A stretch of DNA of 64,000 nucleotides, from NCBI GenBank assembly GCA_022801435.1, contig JAAWSG010000002.1, forward strand, positions 41,431 through 105,430, read 5' to 3'. Positions within the stretch are counted from its first letter, which is position 1, and each line of letters opens with the position of its first letter. The stretch is from Lawsonibacter sp. (GTDB lineage: Bacteria > Bacillota > Clostridia > Oscillospirales > Oscillospiraceae). The notes beneath the pieces are model-generated. The model saw only the letters and a list, made by a program, of their open reading frames with translations. It had not been told where the DNA came from and did no database searches. The position numbers and the translations under genes are program-made. Below are positions 34,045 to 43,972 of the stretch, one piece after another.

Positions 34045-34764
34045 GTGCTGATATTTCCTGCGATTGACTTAAAGGACGGGCAGGTGGTCCGCCTGGTGAA
34101 GGGGGACTTCTCCTCCGTCCATCAGGTGGCCCGAGACCCGGTGTCCACGGCGGAGCAGTTCTATGCCGCCGGGGCCCGGCAGCTCCACATGGTGGACCTG
34201 GACGGGGCCCGGGACGGGGTCCGGAGGAACGGAGAACTGGTCCGGGCGGTGACCGGGTGCGGCCTGCGGGTGGAGCTGGGGGGAGGACTGCGCACCATGG
34301 AGGACCTGGAGGAGGTGTTTGCGCTGGGCATCTGGCGGGCGGTCATCGGCTCGGCGGCGGTCAGCGACCCCGATTTCGTCCGGGACGCGGTGGAGGAATA
34401 CGGCCCGGAGCGGATCGCCGTGGGGGTGGACGCCCGGGACGGCCTGGTGCGCACCGCCGGCTGGGAGGAGGAGACCGGGCTGGACTGCCTGACCTTCGCC
34501 CGGCGGATGGAGGAGCTGGGCGCGGAGTATTTAATCTTTACCGACATTGACACGGACGGGACCCTGTCCGGCCCGCCCTTTGGCCGGCTGGAGGCGCTGC
34601 AAAGGGCGGTGGGGTGCAGCATCACCGCATCGGGCGGGGTGTCCTCCAACGCCGACCTGCGGGCCCTGCGGGACATGGGGCTGTATGGAGCCATCGTGGG
34701 CAAGGCCTGGTACACCGGGGCGGTGGACCTGAAGCTGGCCGTGGAGGAGGGAGGACCCCAGTGA
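34045..34764 (+). CDS. hisA: ProFAR isomerase HisA
   Basis: A 239-residue TIM barrel isomerase: FPAIDLKDGQVVRLVKGDF at the N-terminus, LGGGLRTMED and TASGGVSSNADL as phosphate loops, and catalytic Asp residues in AIDLKDG and TDIDTDGT. GTG start at 34045 after GGGGAGGGA. The stop overlaps the GTG start of hisF. Confidence 0.95.
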   Translation: MLIFPAIDLKDGQVVRLVKGDFSSVHQVARDPVSTAEQFYAAGARQLHMVDLDGARDGVRRNGELVRAVTGCGLRVELGGGLRTMEDLEEVFALGIWRAVIGSAAVSDPDFVRDAVEEYGPERIAVGVDARDGLVRTAGWEEETGLDCLTFARRMEELGAEYLIFTDIDTDGTLSGPPFGRLEALQRAVGCSITASGGVSSNADLRALRDMGLYGAIVGKAWYTGAVDLKLAVEEGGPQ

Positions 34765-35519
34765 TTACCAAGCGGATTATCCCCTGCCTGGACGTGCGGG
34801 ACGGCCGGGTGGTGAAGGGGGTCAAGTTCCAGGGACTGTCGGATGTGAGCTCCCCGGTGGAGCTGGCCCGGTACTACACCGGCTGCGGCGCGGACGAGCT
34901 GGTTTTTTATGACATCACCGCCTCCGCCGAGGGCCGCGCCCTGTTCACCGGCATCCTGCGGGAGACCGCCTCCCAGGTGTTTATCCCCCTGACGGTGGGG
35001 GGCGGCATCAACAGCCTGGAGGATTTTGACCGGGTGCTCAAGTGCGGGGCGGACAAGGTGAGCGTCAACTCGGGGGCCATCCGGGACCCCTCCCTCATTG
35101 GACAGGCGGCCCGGCGCTACGGGGACCAGTGCGTGGTGCTCAGCGTGGACGCCAAGCGGGTGGACGGCCGGTTCCGGGTCTTCGCCAAGGGGGGGCGGGA
35201 GGACACCGGCCTGGACGCCCTGGAGTGGGTCCGGGCGGGCGTGCAGAGCGGCGCGGGGGAGGTCGTCCTGAACAGCATCGACACGGACGGCGTGAAGGGC
35301 GGCTTTGACCTGGAGCTGCTCCAAGCGGTGTGCGAGGTGGTGGACGTACCGGTCATCGCGTCAGGGGGCGCGGGGGGCGCGGAGGATTTTGTCACGCTGT
35401 TCCGCGCCCTGCCCAAGGTGGACGCGGGTCTGGCGGCCTCCATTTTCCACTTCGGCCAGGTGTCCATCCCGGAGCTGAAGCGCACCCTGGCGGCGGAGGG
35501 CATTCCGGTCCGAATCTAA
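34761..35519 (+). CDS. hisF: Imidazole glycerol phosphate synthase, cyclase subunit
   Basis: A 252-residue TIM barrel with KRIIPCLDVRDGRVVKGVKF, LTVGGGINSLEDF, NSIDTDGVKGGFD and IASGGAGGAEDF. It forms the imidazole ring with HisH. It starts at GTG 34761, overlapping the hisA TGA. Confidence 0.95.
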   Translation: MITKRIIPCLDVRDGRVVKGVKFQGLSDVSSPVELARYYTGCGADELVFYDITASAEGRALFTGILRETASQVFIPLTVGGGINSLEDFDRVLKCGADKVSVNSGAIRDPSLIGQAARRYGDQCVVLSVDAKRVDGRFRVFAKGGREDTGLDALEWVRAGVQSGAGEVVLNSIDTDGVKGGFDLELLQAVCEVVDVPVIASGGAGGAEDFVTLFRALPKVDAGLAASIFHFGQVSIPELKRTLAAEGIPVRI

Positions 35520-35540
35520 AAAACAAGAAAGTGTGATACC

Positions 35541-36188
35541 ATGTTACGCGTAGACGAGCTGAAATTTGACGGGAAAGGGCTGATTCCGGCCATTGTGGTG
35601 GATGCGGGCAGCGGGAAGGTGCTGACCCTGGCCTACATGAACCGGGAGAGCCTGGAGATATCCATGCGGGAGAGGCGCACCTGTTTCTGGTCCCGATCCC
35701 GACAGGAGCTGTGGCGGAAGGGGGAGACCAGCGGGAACGTCCAGCACATCGTGGACATCACCGCCGACTGTGACCGGGACGCCCTGGTGGTCCGGGTGAA
35801 CAAGGAGGGCCCGGCCTGCCATCTGGGGACGGACTCCTGCTTCAACAGCCGGGTCTTTGACGGGGCGGCGGCGGAGCCCTTCACGGTGGAGGGGCTGTAC
35901 GGGCTGCTGGAGGGGCGGAAGGAGGACCTGCCCGAGGGCTCGTACACCACCTATCTGTTCCAGAAGGGCATTGACAAGATTTTGAAGAAGGTGGGGGAGG
36001 AGAGCACCGAGGTCATCATCGCGGGCAAGGCGGGGGACAGGCGGGAGACGGTCTATGAGATTGCCGACCTGATGTACCACGTGCTGGTGCTCATGGTGGA
36101 GCTGGGCATTCCAGTGGAGGAGGTCCGGGCTGAGCTGGCCTCCCGCCACGTCATCGACCAAAAGGTGAAGCAGGAGAAGATGGTATGA
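35541..36188 (+). CDS. hisIE: Bifunctional phosphoribosyl-AMP cyclohydrolase / phosphoribosyl-ATP pyrophosphatase
   Basis: A 215-residue HisI-HisE fusion. The HisI part (1-110) has VLTLAYMNRESLE, TCFWSRSRQELW, KGETSGN and metal-site D-x-D pairs in DITADCDRDAL. The HisE part (from about 118) has SYTTYLFQKGIDKILKKVGEE and DLMYHVLVLM. It performs steps 2 and 3 of the pathway. ATG 35541 is 22 bases after hisF; its stop overlaps the phosphatase start. Confidence 0.94.
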   Translation: MLRVDELKFDGKGLIPAIVVDAGSGKVLTLAYMNRESLEISMRERRTCFWSRSRQELWRKGETSGNVQHIVDITADCDRDALVVRVNKEGPACHLGTDSCFNSRVFDGAAAEPFTVEGLYGLLEGRKEDLPEGSYTTYLFQKGIDKILKKVGEESTEVIIAGKAGDRRETVYEIADLMYHVLVLMVELGIPVEEVRAELASRHVIDQKVKQEKMV

Positions 36189-36994
36189 GGCAGAATCTTC
36201 ATACCCACTGCACCTTCTGCGACGGAAAAAATACCCCGGAGGAGCTGGTCCGCGAGGCCATCCGGATGGAGATGGATTCCCTGGGCTTCTCCAGCCACTC
36301 CCCCCTGGCCGGACAGGAGGACTGGACCATGTCCCCGGAGGAGGTCCCCCGCTTCCGGGCGGAGATTTTACGCCTGCGGGAGAAATATGCCGGGCGGCTG
36401 GAGATCTATCTCGGCCTGGAGCAGGACTATTACTCCCCGCCCTCCGGGGAGGGGTGGGACTACCTCATCGGCTCGGTCCACTGTGTGGAGAAGGAGGGCA
36501 GGCTGCTCCCGGTGGACTACCTCCCCGAGGACTTGGCTCGGAGCGTGCGGCAATATTACGGCGGGGACTGGTATGCCCTGGCGGAGGACTATTTTGCTCT
36601 GGCGGGAGGGGTGGCGGAGCGCACCGGCTGTCAGATTGTGGGCCACTTCGACCTGATCGCCAAATTCAATGAAGGGGACAGACTCTTCGACACCAGCCAC
36701 CCCCGGTACGCCAACGCCGCCCTGGAGGCCCTGGACCGGCTGGCGGAGAGAGAGGTCATCCTGGAGATCAACACCGGAGCCATGGCCCGGGGCTATCGGA
36801 GCGCCCCCTACCCCGCCCCCTGGCTGCTCCGGGCCATGGCGGAACGGAAGCTTCCCATCTGCATCACCAGCGACTGCCACGAGCGCTCCAATCTGCTCTT
36901 CGCCTTCCCCCAGGCGGCGGAGCTGGCCCGCTCCTGCGGCTACCGGGAGAGCATGGTGCTGACCCGGGCGGGTTTTGTTCCGGAACCACTGTAG
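36185..36994 (+). CDS. hisK: Histidinol-phosphatase, PHP family
   Basis: A 269-residue PHP-domain phosphatase: NLHTHCTFCDG, LGFSSHSPL, LGLEQDYY, IGSVHCV, IVGHFDLIAKF, EINTGAMARG and ITSDCHERSNLL contain the expected His/Asp/Glu metal ligands. It overlaps hisIE by four bases, which closes the pathway: every histidine step is covered by this operon. No strong T-tailed terminator follows, only a GC-rich imperfect hairpin near 37030. Confidence 0.9.
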   Translation: MRQNLHTHCTFCDGKNTPEELVREAIRMEMDSLGFSSHSPLAGQEDWTMSPEEVPRFRAEILRLREKYAGRLEIYLGLEQDYYSPPSGEGWDYLIGSVHCVEKEGRLLPVDYLPEDLARSVRQYYGGDWYALAEDYFALAGGVAERTGCQIVGHFDLIAKFNEGDRLFDTSHPRYANAALEALDRLAEREVILEINTGAMARGYRSAPYPAPWLLRAMAERKLPICITSDCHERSNLLFAFPQAAELARSCGYRESMVLTRAGFVPEPL

Positions 36995-37094
36995 GGGTCA
37001 TCTGTCCCCGTCAGCCTGGGTCCGCCCCGCCCGCCGCTGGGGGCGGGGGTGTTCAAATATCGTAAAAAACCTCTGCGCTCAGGGGCACATGCCC

Positions 37095-37122
37095 TTGACA
37101 ATGCTCCGGTAATTGCTATAAT
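37095..37122 (+). promoter_or_regulatory. Promoter of the ATP synthase operon
   Basis: TTGACA (37095-37100), 16 bases, TATAAT (37117-37122). Both boxes are consensus, as expected for a strongly expressed operon. Confidence 0.85.
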
Positions 37123-37212
37123 GTGGGAGGAATTCATCCTTCCCCCGCCCGCCCGGCCCTCTCCCGGAGGGAGGCGGAGCGGGGACGGAGGAGCAAAAAG
37201 AAGGGATGTCAA

Positions 37213-38040
37213 ATGAAGCAGCATAAAAGAGCCCTGGCGGTGTGGATTGGGGTAACCCTGGTCCTGCTGGCTGGGGCTCTTCTGGCCGGTACACAGGAAC
37301 GGCCGGAGAGCGTGCAGGCGGCTATGCGGGACGCCGTACTGCATGATATCAACCAGATCGGCTTTTTTGGGGGGAAGGCGGTCAACCCCGGACTGATCTC
37401 CGCCTTCCTGGTGACGGGGCTGCTGCTGCTGGCGGCGGCCTGTATCCGGATCTTTGCCATTCCCCGGTTCCGGTACGCCCCTGGAAAACTCCAGCTGCTG
37501 GTGGAGGAGGCGGTGGGGCTCTTCGACCGCATGGCCAGGGGCAGCAGTCCCCACCGGTGCGGCTTTTTGGGGGCCTACATCTTCGCCTGCGGGTGCTATG
37601 TCTTTGTGGGGACCCTCTTTGAGCTGCTGGGCGTGCAGGCTGTCACCCTCCGCGGCCAGGCGGTGACCCTGCCCGCGCCCCTGTCCGATGTCAACGCGGC
37701 CATCGCCCTGGGGACCCTGTCCTACCTGGTCATCCTCTCCGGCGGGGTGGCGGGGAACGGGGTGCGGGGAGTGGGCAGGACCCTGAAGGAGTTTTCACTG
37801 CCCATCTCCATGAGCTTCCGGCTCTTCGGAGCGCTGCTCAGCGGACTGCTGGTCACCGAGCTGGTGTACTACTACGTCAGCCTGAGCTTTGTCCTGCCCA
37901 TTGTGGTGGGGGTGCTGTTCACCCTGCTCCACGCGCTGATCCAGACCTACGTGCTCACCATGCTCACCTCCCTGTACTACGGCGAGGTGTCCGAGCCGCC
38001 GGAGGCGCATAAGTCCAAAGAAATTCAAGAGACGGTATAG
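37213..38040 (+). CDS. atpB: F-type ATP synthase subunit a
   Basis: A 275-residue membrane subunit that forms the ion channel. Five to six helices are seen. The essential Arg is in SFRLFGALLSG (family RLFGN; the usual Asn is Ala here). The C-terminus ends in LTSLYYGEV, which fits the family LxxxY end. Start ATG 37213 follows AAGAAGGGA; the upstream open frame has no ribosome site. First gene of atpB-E-F-A-G-D-C. There is no atpI ahead of it. Confidence 0.9.
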   Translation: MKQHKRALAVWIGVTLVLLAGALLAGTQERPESVQAAMRDAVLHDINQIGFFGGKAVNPGLISAFLVTGLLLLAAACIRIFAIPRFRYAPGKLQLLVEEAVGLFDRMARGSSPHRCGFLGAYIFACGCYVFVGTLFELLGVQAVTLRGQAVTLPAPLSDVNAAIALGTLSYLVILSGGVAGNGVRGVGRTLKEFSLPISMSFRLFGALLSGLLVTELVYYYVSLSFVLPIVVGVLFTLLHALIQTYVLTMLTSLYYGEVSEPPEAHKSKEIQETV

Positions 38041-38052
38041 GGGGTTTTTACC

Positions 38053-38418
38053 ATGAAGCAGATGTTGAAGCGTGTATGTATCCTGGCCGGAGTCCTGGCT
38101 CTGGCCCTGACCCTGGCCCTGCCCGCCCTGGCGGCGGAGGGGGCCGCGCCCATGGAGGAGACCGCCGTGTCGGAGAGCCAGTCCCCGGACCTGACCCCCG
38201 GCCTGAAGGCGGTGGCGGTGGCCCTGGCCATCGGCATCGCGGCGGGGGGGGGCGGCATCGGCATGGGGCTGGCCACCGCCCGGTCGGCGGAGGGCATCTC
38301 CCGCCAGCCGGAGGCGGAGGGCAAGATCCGCACCATTATGATGCTGGGTCTGGTCTTTATTGAGACCGCCATTATCTATGCCCTGCTGGCGGTCATCCTG
38401 ATTATCTTCGTCATGTAA
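38053..38418 (+). CDS. atpE: F-type ATP synthase subunit c with N-terminal signal-like extension
   Basis: 121 residues, against about 70-90 for most c subunits. The first 28 residues look like a cleavable signal peptide (KRVCILAGVLALALTL, then ALPALAA), followed by an acidic linker. The hairpin proper has helix 1 GIAAGGGGIGMGLATA, the polar loop EGISRQPE and helix 2 LVFIETAIIYALL with the ion-binding Glu. The helix 1 position that is Gln in classic sodium-type rings is Met; the residue after the Glu is Thr. Ion choice is therefore unclear. Confidence 0.9.
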   Translation: MKQMLKRVCILAGVLALALTLALPALAAEGAAPMEETAVSESQSPDLTPGLKAVAVALAIGIAAGGGGIGMGLATARSAEGISRQPEAEGKIRTIMMLGLVFIETAIIYALLAVILIIFVM

Positions 38419-38423
38419 GGCAG

Positions 38424-38924
38424 GTGGACAAAATGCCGCTGAACATTGATTGGCAGCAGATTCTGCTGCACTGGATGAATCTGGCCATTCTCACCGGGGG
38501 GCTGTATGTGCTGCTCTACAAGCCGGTGAAGGAGTTTATCGCCAAGCGGGAGGAGCACTACCGCCAGATGGAGGGGGAGGCCGCGGACAAGCTGGCCCAG
38601 GCGGAGCAGGTCCGGGCGGAGTACCAGGCCAAGCTGGACGGGGCGGGGGAGGAGATCCGCCAGGCCCGCGCCAAGGCCCAGCAGGCCCTCCAGCAGTCCA
38701 CCGAGGAGCAGCTGGCCCAGGCCCAGGAGCAGGCCCGGCAGATCGTGGCCCACGCCCGGGCGGAGGCGGAGCACAGCCGGGAGCGGATTATGAGCGAGTC
38801 CCGGCGGGAGCTGAAGGAGCTGACCGCCCGGGCCGCCAAGAAGCTGGCCGCCCACCCGGAGGCGGACCCCTTTGACCAGTTCCTGGACCTGGCGGAGGGA
38901 GGGCGCGCCCATGAGGAACAATAG
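38424..38924 (+). CDS. atpF: F-type ATP synthase subunit b
   Basis: A 166-residue b subunit: one N-terminal membrane helix (ILLHWMNLAILTGGLYVLLY) and a long charged coiled coil (AEQVRAEYQAKLDGAGEEIR). Length is normal for b alone, so no delta domain is fused to its end. In most bacteria atpH (delta) follows; here the next gene starts 14 bases before the atpF stop and is alpha. Start ATG 38424; a second ATG three codons on (MPLNIDW) is also possible. Confidence 0.92.
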   Translation: MDKMPLNIDWQQILLHWMNLAILTGGLYVLLYKPVKEFIAKREEHYRQMEGEAADKLAQAEQVRAEYQAKLDGAGEEIRQARAKAQQALQQSTEEQLAQAQEQARQIVAHARAEAEHSRERIMSESRRELKELTARAAKKLAAHPEADPFDQFLDLAEGGRAHEEQ

Positions 38925-40665
38925 AGGCCACCTGACGGCGGTGCTGCGCAGCGCCCGCCAGCCCAGCAAGGAGCAGGTCCAGCGTTTTCAGGACTTCCTG
39001 GCCCGGACCTACCAGCGCAAGATCCCCCTGAACTGGGAGCAGGACGACGCCCTCCACGGCGGCTTCCGGCTCCAGGTGGGGTCGGATGTGTACGACTGGA
39101 CCCTCAACGGCAAGGCCCGGCAGTTCCGGGACTACCTGCGCCAGCTGGACGCGGGACAAAACGACATCCTCCCCCTGATGCGCCAGGCGGTGGAGGAGTG
39201 GACCCCCTCCATCGGCCCCGAGGAGTTCGGCCAGGTGCTGACGGTGGACGGGGAGGTGGCCGTGGTGGGCGGGCTGGAGCACGCCCAGTACGGGGAGATT
39301 TTGATGTTCTCCGGCGGGGTGAAGGGGCTGGTCCAGGACCTGCGCCGGGGGGAGCTGAGCTGCATCCTCTTTGACGGCGGGGAGGAGGTCACCGCCGGGA
39401 GCATGGTCCGCCGCACCCTGAAGACCGCCGGGATGCCGGTGGGGGAGGACTACCTGGGCCGGGTGGTGGACGCCCTGGGGATGCCCATGGACGGCAAGGG
39501 TCGCATTCAGCCCGAGGGCTACCGGCCCATCGAGTCCCCCGCCCCCGGTATTCTGGACCGCCAGCCCGTGAACACCCCTATGGAGACCGGCCTGCTGGCC
39601 ATCGACTCCATGTTCCCCATCGGCCGGGGCCAGCGGGAGCTGATTATCGGCAACCGGCAGACAGGAAAGACCGCCATCGCCCTGGACACCATCCTCAACC
39701 AGAAGGGGAAGGACGTGGTGTGCATCTATGTGGCCATCGGGCAGAAGACCAGCTCGGTGGCCCAGCTGGTGGAGAACCTGTCCCGCCGGGGGGCCATGGA
39801 GTACACCACGGTGGTGAACGCCTCCGCGGGGGCCTCCGCCGCCCTGCAATATATCGCCCCCTACGCCGGCTGCGCCCTGGGGGAGCACTTTATGCGCCAG
39901 GGCCGGGACGTGCTCATTGTCTATGACGACCTGAGCAAGCACGCGGTGGCCTACCGGACCCTGTCCCTGCTGCTGGAGCGCTCCCCGGGGCGGGAGGCCT
40001 ACCCCGGCGACGTGTTCTACCTCCACTCCCGCCTGCTGGAGCGCTCCGCCCATCTGAGCGACGAGCTGGGCGGGGGGAGCATGACCGCCCTGCCCATTGT
40101 GGAGACCCAGGCGGGGGACGTGTCCGCCTATATCCCCACCAACATCATCTCCATCACCGACGGGCAGATCTTTTTGGAGGAGGGCCTGTTCTTTGTCGGC
40201 CAGCGGCCCGCGGTGAACGTGGGGCTTTCGGTCTCCCGGGTGGGCGGAGACGCCCAGACCAAGGCCATGAAGTCCGCCGCCGGGGCCATCCGGCTGGAGC
40301 TGGCCCAGTACCGGGAGATGGAGGTCTTTACCCAGTTCTCCAGCGACCTGGACGAGGCCACCAAGCGCCAGCTGGCCTATGGGCAGGGGCTGATGCGCCT
40401 GCTGCGGCAGCCCCAGAACGCCCCCCTGGCCCTCTGCCAGCAGGTCATTTTGCTCACCGCCGCCATGGCCCGCGTGATGCAGGAGGTCCCCCTGGAGCGG
40501 ATGGACGCCTTCCGGGACGGCCTGCTGGCCTTCGCGGAGGAGGAGGGGGCGGACCTGTGCCGGCGGATCGACATGACCGGCCTGCTCCCCCCGGAGGACC
40601 GGGAGGAGATTGTTGGCCTGGCCCGGCGGTATCTGGAAACCTTCCTGGGAAAGAGCGGTGGCTGA
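38911..40665 (+). CDS. atpA: F-type ATP synthase subunit alpha with N-terminal delta-like domain
   Basis: 584 residues, about 80 more than a usual alpha. Alpha proper starts near residue 81 and has Walker A GNRQTGKTA (about 247), VYVAIGQ-type CIYVAIGQK, DDLSKHAVAYR and SVSRVGGDAQTKAMK. Residues 6-80 resemble the C-terminal domain of subunit delta: LTAVLRSARQPSKEQ, then a helix, KIPLNWEQDDALHGGFRLQVG, where family delta has a conserved D-x-x-L-x-G-G, then a closing helix. No full delta gene exists in the operon. Start ATG 38911 follows GGAGGGAG and overlaps atpF. The fusion is read directly from one frame; its function as the stator link is inferred. Confidence 0.9.
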   Translation: MRNNRGHLTAVLRSARQPSKEQVQRFQDFLARTYQRKIPLNWEQDDALHGGFRLQVGSDVYDWTLNGKARQFRDYLRQLDAGQNDILPLMRQAVEEWTPSIGPEEFGQVLTVDGEVAVVGGLEHAQYGEILMFSGGVKGLVQDLRRGELSCILFDGGEEVTAGSMVRRTLKTAGMPVGEDYLGRVVDALGMPMDGKGRIQPEGYRPIESPAPGILDRQPVNTPMETGLLAIDSMFPIGRGQRELIIGNRQTGKTAIALDTILNQKGKDVVCIYVAIGQKTSSVAQLVENLSRRGAMEYTTVVNASAGASAALQYIAPYAGCALGEHFMRQGRDVLIVYDDLSKHAVAYRTLSLLLERSPGREAYPGDVFYLHSRLLERSAHLSDELGGGSMTALPIVETQAGDVSAYIPTNIISITDGQIFLEEGLFFVGQRPAVNVGLSVSRVGGDAQTKAMKSAAGAIRLELAQYREMEVFTQFSSDLDEATKRQLAYGQGLMRLLRQPQNAPLALCQQVILLTAAMARVMQEVPLERMDAFRDGLLAFAEEEGADLCRRIDMTGLLPPEDREEIVGLARRYLETFLGKSGG

Positions 40666-40666
40666 G

Positions 40667-42961
<2,295 letters not shown>

Positions 42962-42962
<1 letters not shown>

Positions 42963-43369
42963 TGGACAGCTTTCAGATGCACATTCTGGCGGCGGACCAC
43001 ACCTTCTATGAGGGGCCGTGCCTCAGCCTGACCATCCCCACCAGCGGCGGGGAGCAGGGGATTTTGGCCCACCACAGCAATATGATCGCGGCGGTCCAGC
43101 CGGGGATTCTGCGCTACCGGCTGCCGGGCCAGGAGGTACAGCAGGCGGCGGTGTCCCAGGGGATGGTGAAGGTGGAGCGCAACGACGTGCTGGTGCTGGT
43201 GGACTCGGTGGAGCGCCCGGAGGAGATTGACGCCGCCCGGGCCCGCCGGGAGGCGGATGAGGCCAGGGAGGCCATGCTGCAGCGGAAGAGCCGCCAGGAG
43301 TACCAGCTGGCCCAGGCGACTCTGGCCCGGGCGCTGAACCGGCTGAAGGTGAAGGGCCTGGAGCGCTGA
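42962..43369 (+). CDS. atpC: F-type ATP synthase subunit epsilon
   Basis: A 135-residue epsilon: N-terminal beta sandwich (FYEGPCLSLTIPTSGGEQGILAHHSN split by the usual G-I-L-x-x-H motif) and C-terminal helical hairpin (ARREADEAREAMLQ). It inhibits ATP hydrolysis in many bacteria. Last gene of the operon; a dispersed repeat follows 17 bases later rather than a classical terminator. Confidence 0.93.
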
Positions 43370-43385
43370 ACCTCCCGTTAGCGCA

Positions 43386-43439
43386 TGTAGGGACACGGCT
43401 TGTCGTGCCCCTGCACCACCCATGGGGCGTGTCTGGGTT
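43386..43439 (-). repeat. Dispersed intergenic repeat, copy B
   Basis: The minus strand is homologous to copy A at 12120-12174 from ACCCAGACACG to GTGTCCCTACA, with about six differences. Directly after atpC, so its hairpin could end or stabilise the atp mRNA. Confidence 0.75.
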
Positions 43440-43476
43440 CACCTGTAAAGTGACACCGAAAAATTTGTCTGCCCCC

Positions 43477-43505
43477 TTGCATTCCGCAGACGGCTGTGCT
43501 ATAAT
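43477..43505 (+). promoter_or_regulatory. Promoter of the antitoxin-like RNA
   Basis: TTGCAT (43477-43482), 17 bases, TATAAT (43500-43505). Confidence 0.8.
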
Positions 43506-43511
43506 AAGCCT

Positions 43512-43587
43512 TGCCAATCACAAAAAATGTCCAAGGGTTTTCACAAGGCGACCCCCGGAGAGGTGCTAGCTCTCCGGGGGCCATTTT
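43512..43587 (+). ncRNA. Antisense RNA of a par/Fst-like type I toxin-antitoxin locus
   Basis: Predicted RNA from about 43512 to the hairpin CCCCCGGAGA/TCTCCGGGGG (43552-43580) plus CCATTTT. It converges on the toxin mRNA and shares the hairpin region with it. It also carries ATGTCCAAGGG (43528-43538), which is complementary to the toxin's start region (CCCTTGGACAT on the minus strand, 43693-43683) and so could block its TTG start in trans. This is the layout of the pAD1 par locus: convergent RNAs, shared terminator and direct repeats. No start codon with a ribosome site is present. Confidence 0.7.
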
Positions 43588-43591
43588 ACGC

Positions 43592-43690
43592 CTACCGCCT
43601 TCCGGTGGTGTGTCTGTCAATCCACTTGCTCACGCAAGTGCCTATCACATTGGACAGGACGGACACGATCAGATTCAGCACTATGTCCAA
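43592..43690 (-). CDS. Small hydrophobic toxin-like peptide, 32 aa (Fst/TxpA-like)
   Basis: TTG start at 43690 follows an excellent AAGGAGGTGA. The peptide has 32 residues: a hydrophobic helix (MDIVLNLIVSVLSNVIG), then CVSKWIDRHT and a basic end GRR. This membrane-helix plus K-W-(I/L)-D pattern is typical of Fst/TxpA-like type I toxins and tiny clostridial membrane peptides. It has its own promoter (TTGCGA-17-TATAAT) and lies opposite an antisense RNA. Too short for routine gene callers. Toxicity is inferred, not shown. Confidence 0.7.
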   Translation of the reverse strand: MDIVLNLIVSVLSNVIGTCVSKWIDRHTTGRR

Positions 43691-43744
43691 GGGAAATCAC
43701 CTCCTTCCCTTTGAACAAGGACAGGAGCGGAAGGCGGTGGGGTC

Positions 43745-43773
43745 ATTATACCAAGAATCGACAGGATTCGCAA
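43745..43773 (-). promoter_or_regulatory. Promoter of the toxin-like gene
   Basis: On the minus strand TTGCGA (43773-43768), 17 bases, TATAAT (43750-43745). Leader of about 50 bases to the TTG start. Confidence 0.8.
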
Positions 43774-43823
43774 GCCGGTCCGAAAAAATTTTGGAAAAAC
43801 GGATAAAAAATGAGGAACCCCCC

Positions 43824-43930
43824 TTGCATTTTGGGAGGAACTGTGTTACAATCACCTTGACATTGCTCAACTGGTATCCCGCACTTCCCTGAACTGCCCC
43901 CCGGAGATTATCCTTCTCCGGGGGGTCTTT
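43824..43930 (+). ncRNA. Second small RNA unit or miaA leader attenuator
   Basis: TTGCAT (43824-43829), 17 bases, TACAAT (43847-43852), then about 40 bases and a 10-bp hairpin CCCCCCGGAG (43897-43906) / CTCCGGGGGG (43916-43925) with TCTTT. Promoter, spacing and hairpin mirror the antitoxin RNA at 43512, suggesting a duplicated antitoxin-type unit whose toxin is missing. Alternatively it is the leader of miaA, which starts 43 bases later, with the hairpin as attenuator. Confidence 0.6.
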
Positions 43931-43972
43931 AACACCTGCGGTCTGCTGCGTACCTGGAAGGAGGTGGAAGCC

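Noticed and set aside
37020-37055. Terminator of the his operon
   Set aside because: The GC-rich imperfect hairpin lacks a T-run; too weak to call with confidence.
38872-38910. An earlier start of the alpha subunit inside atpF
   Set aside because: The extra 13 residues are an atpF shadow without conservation; ATG 38911 has the ribosome site.
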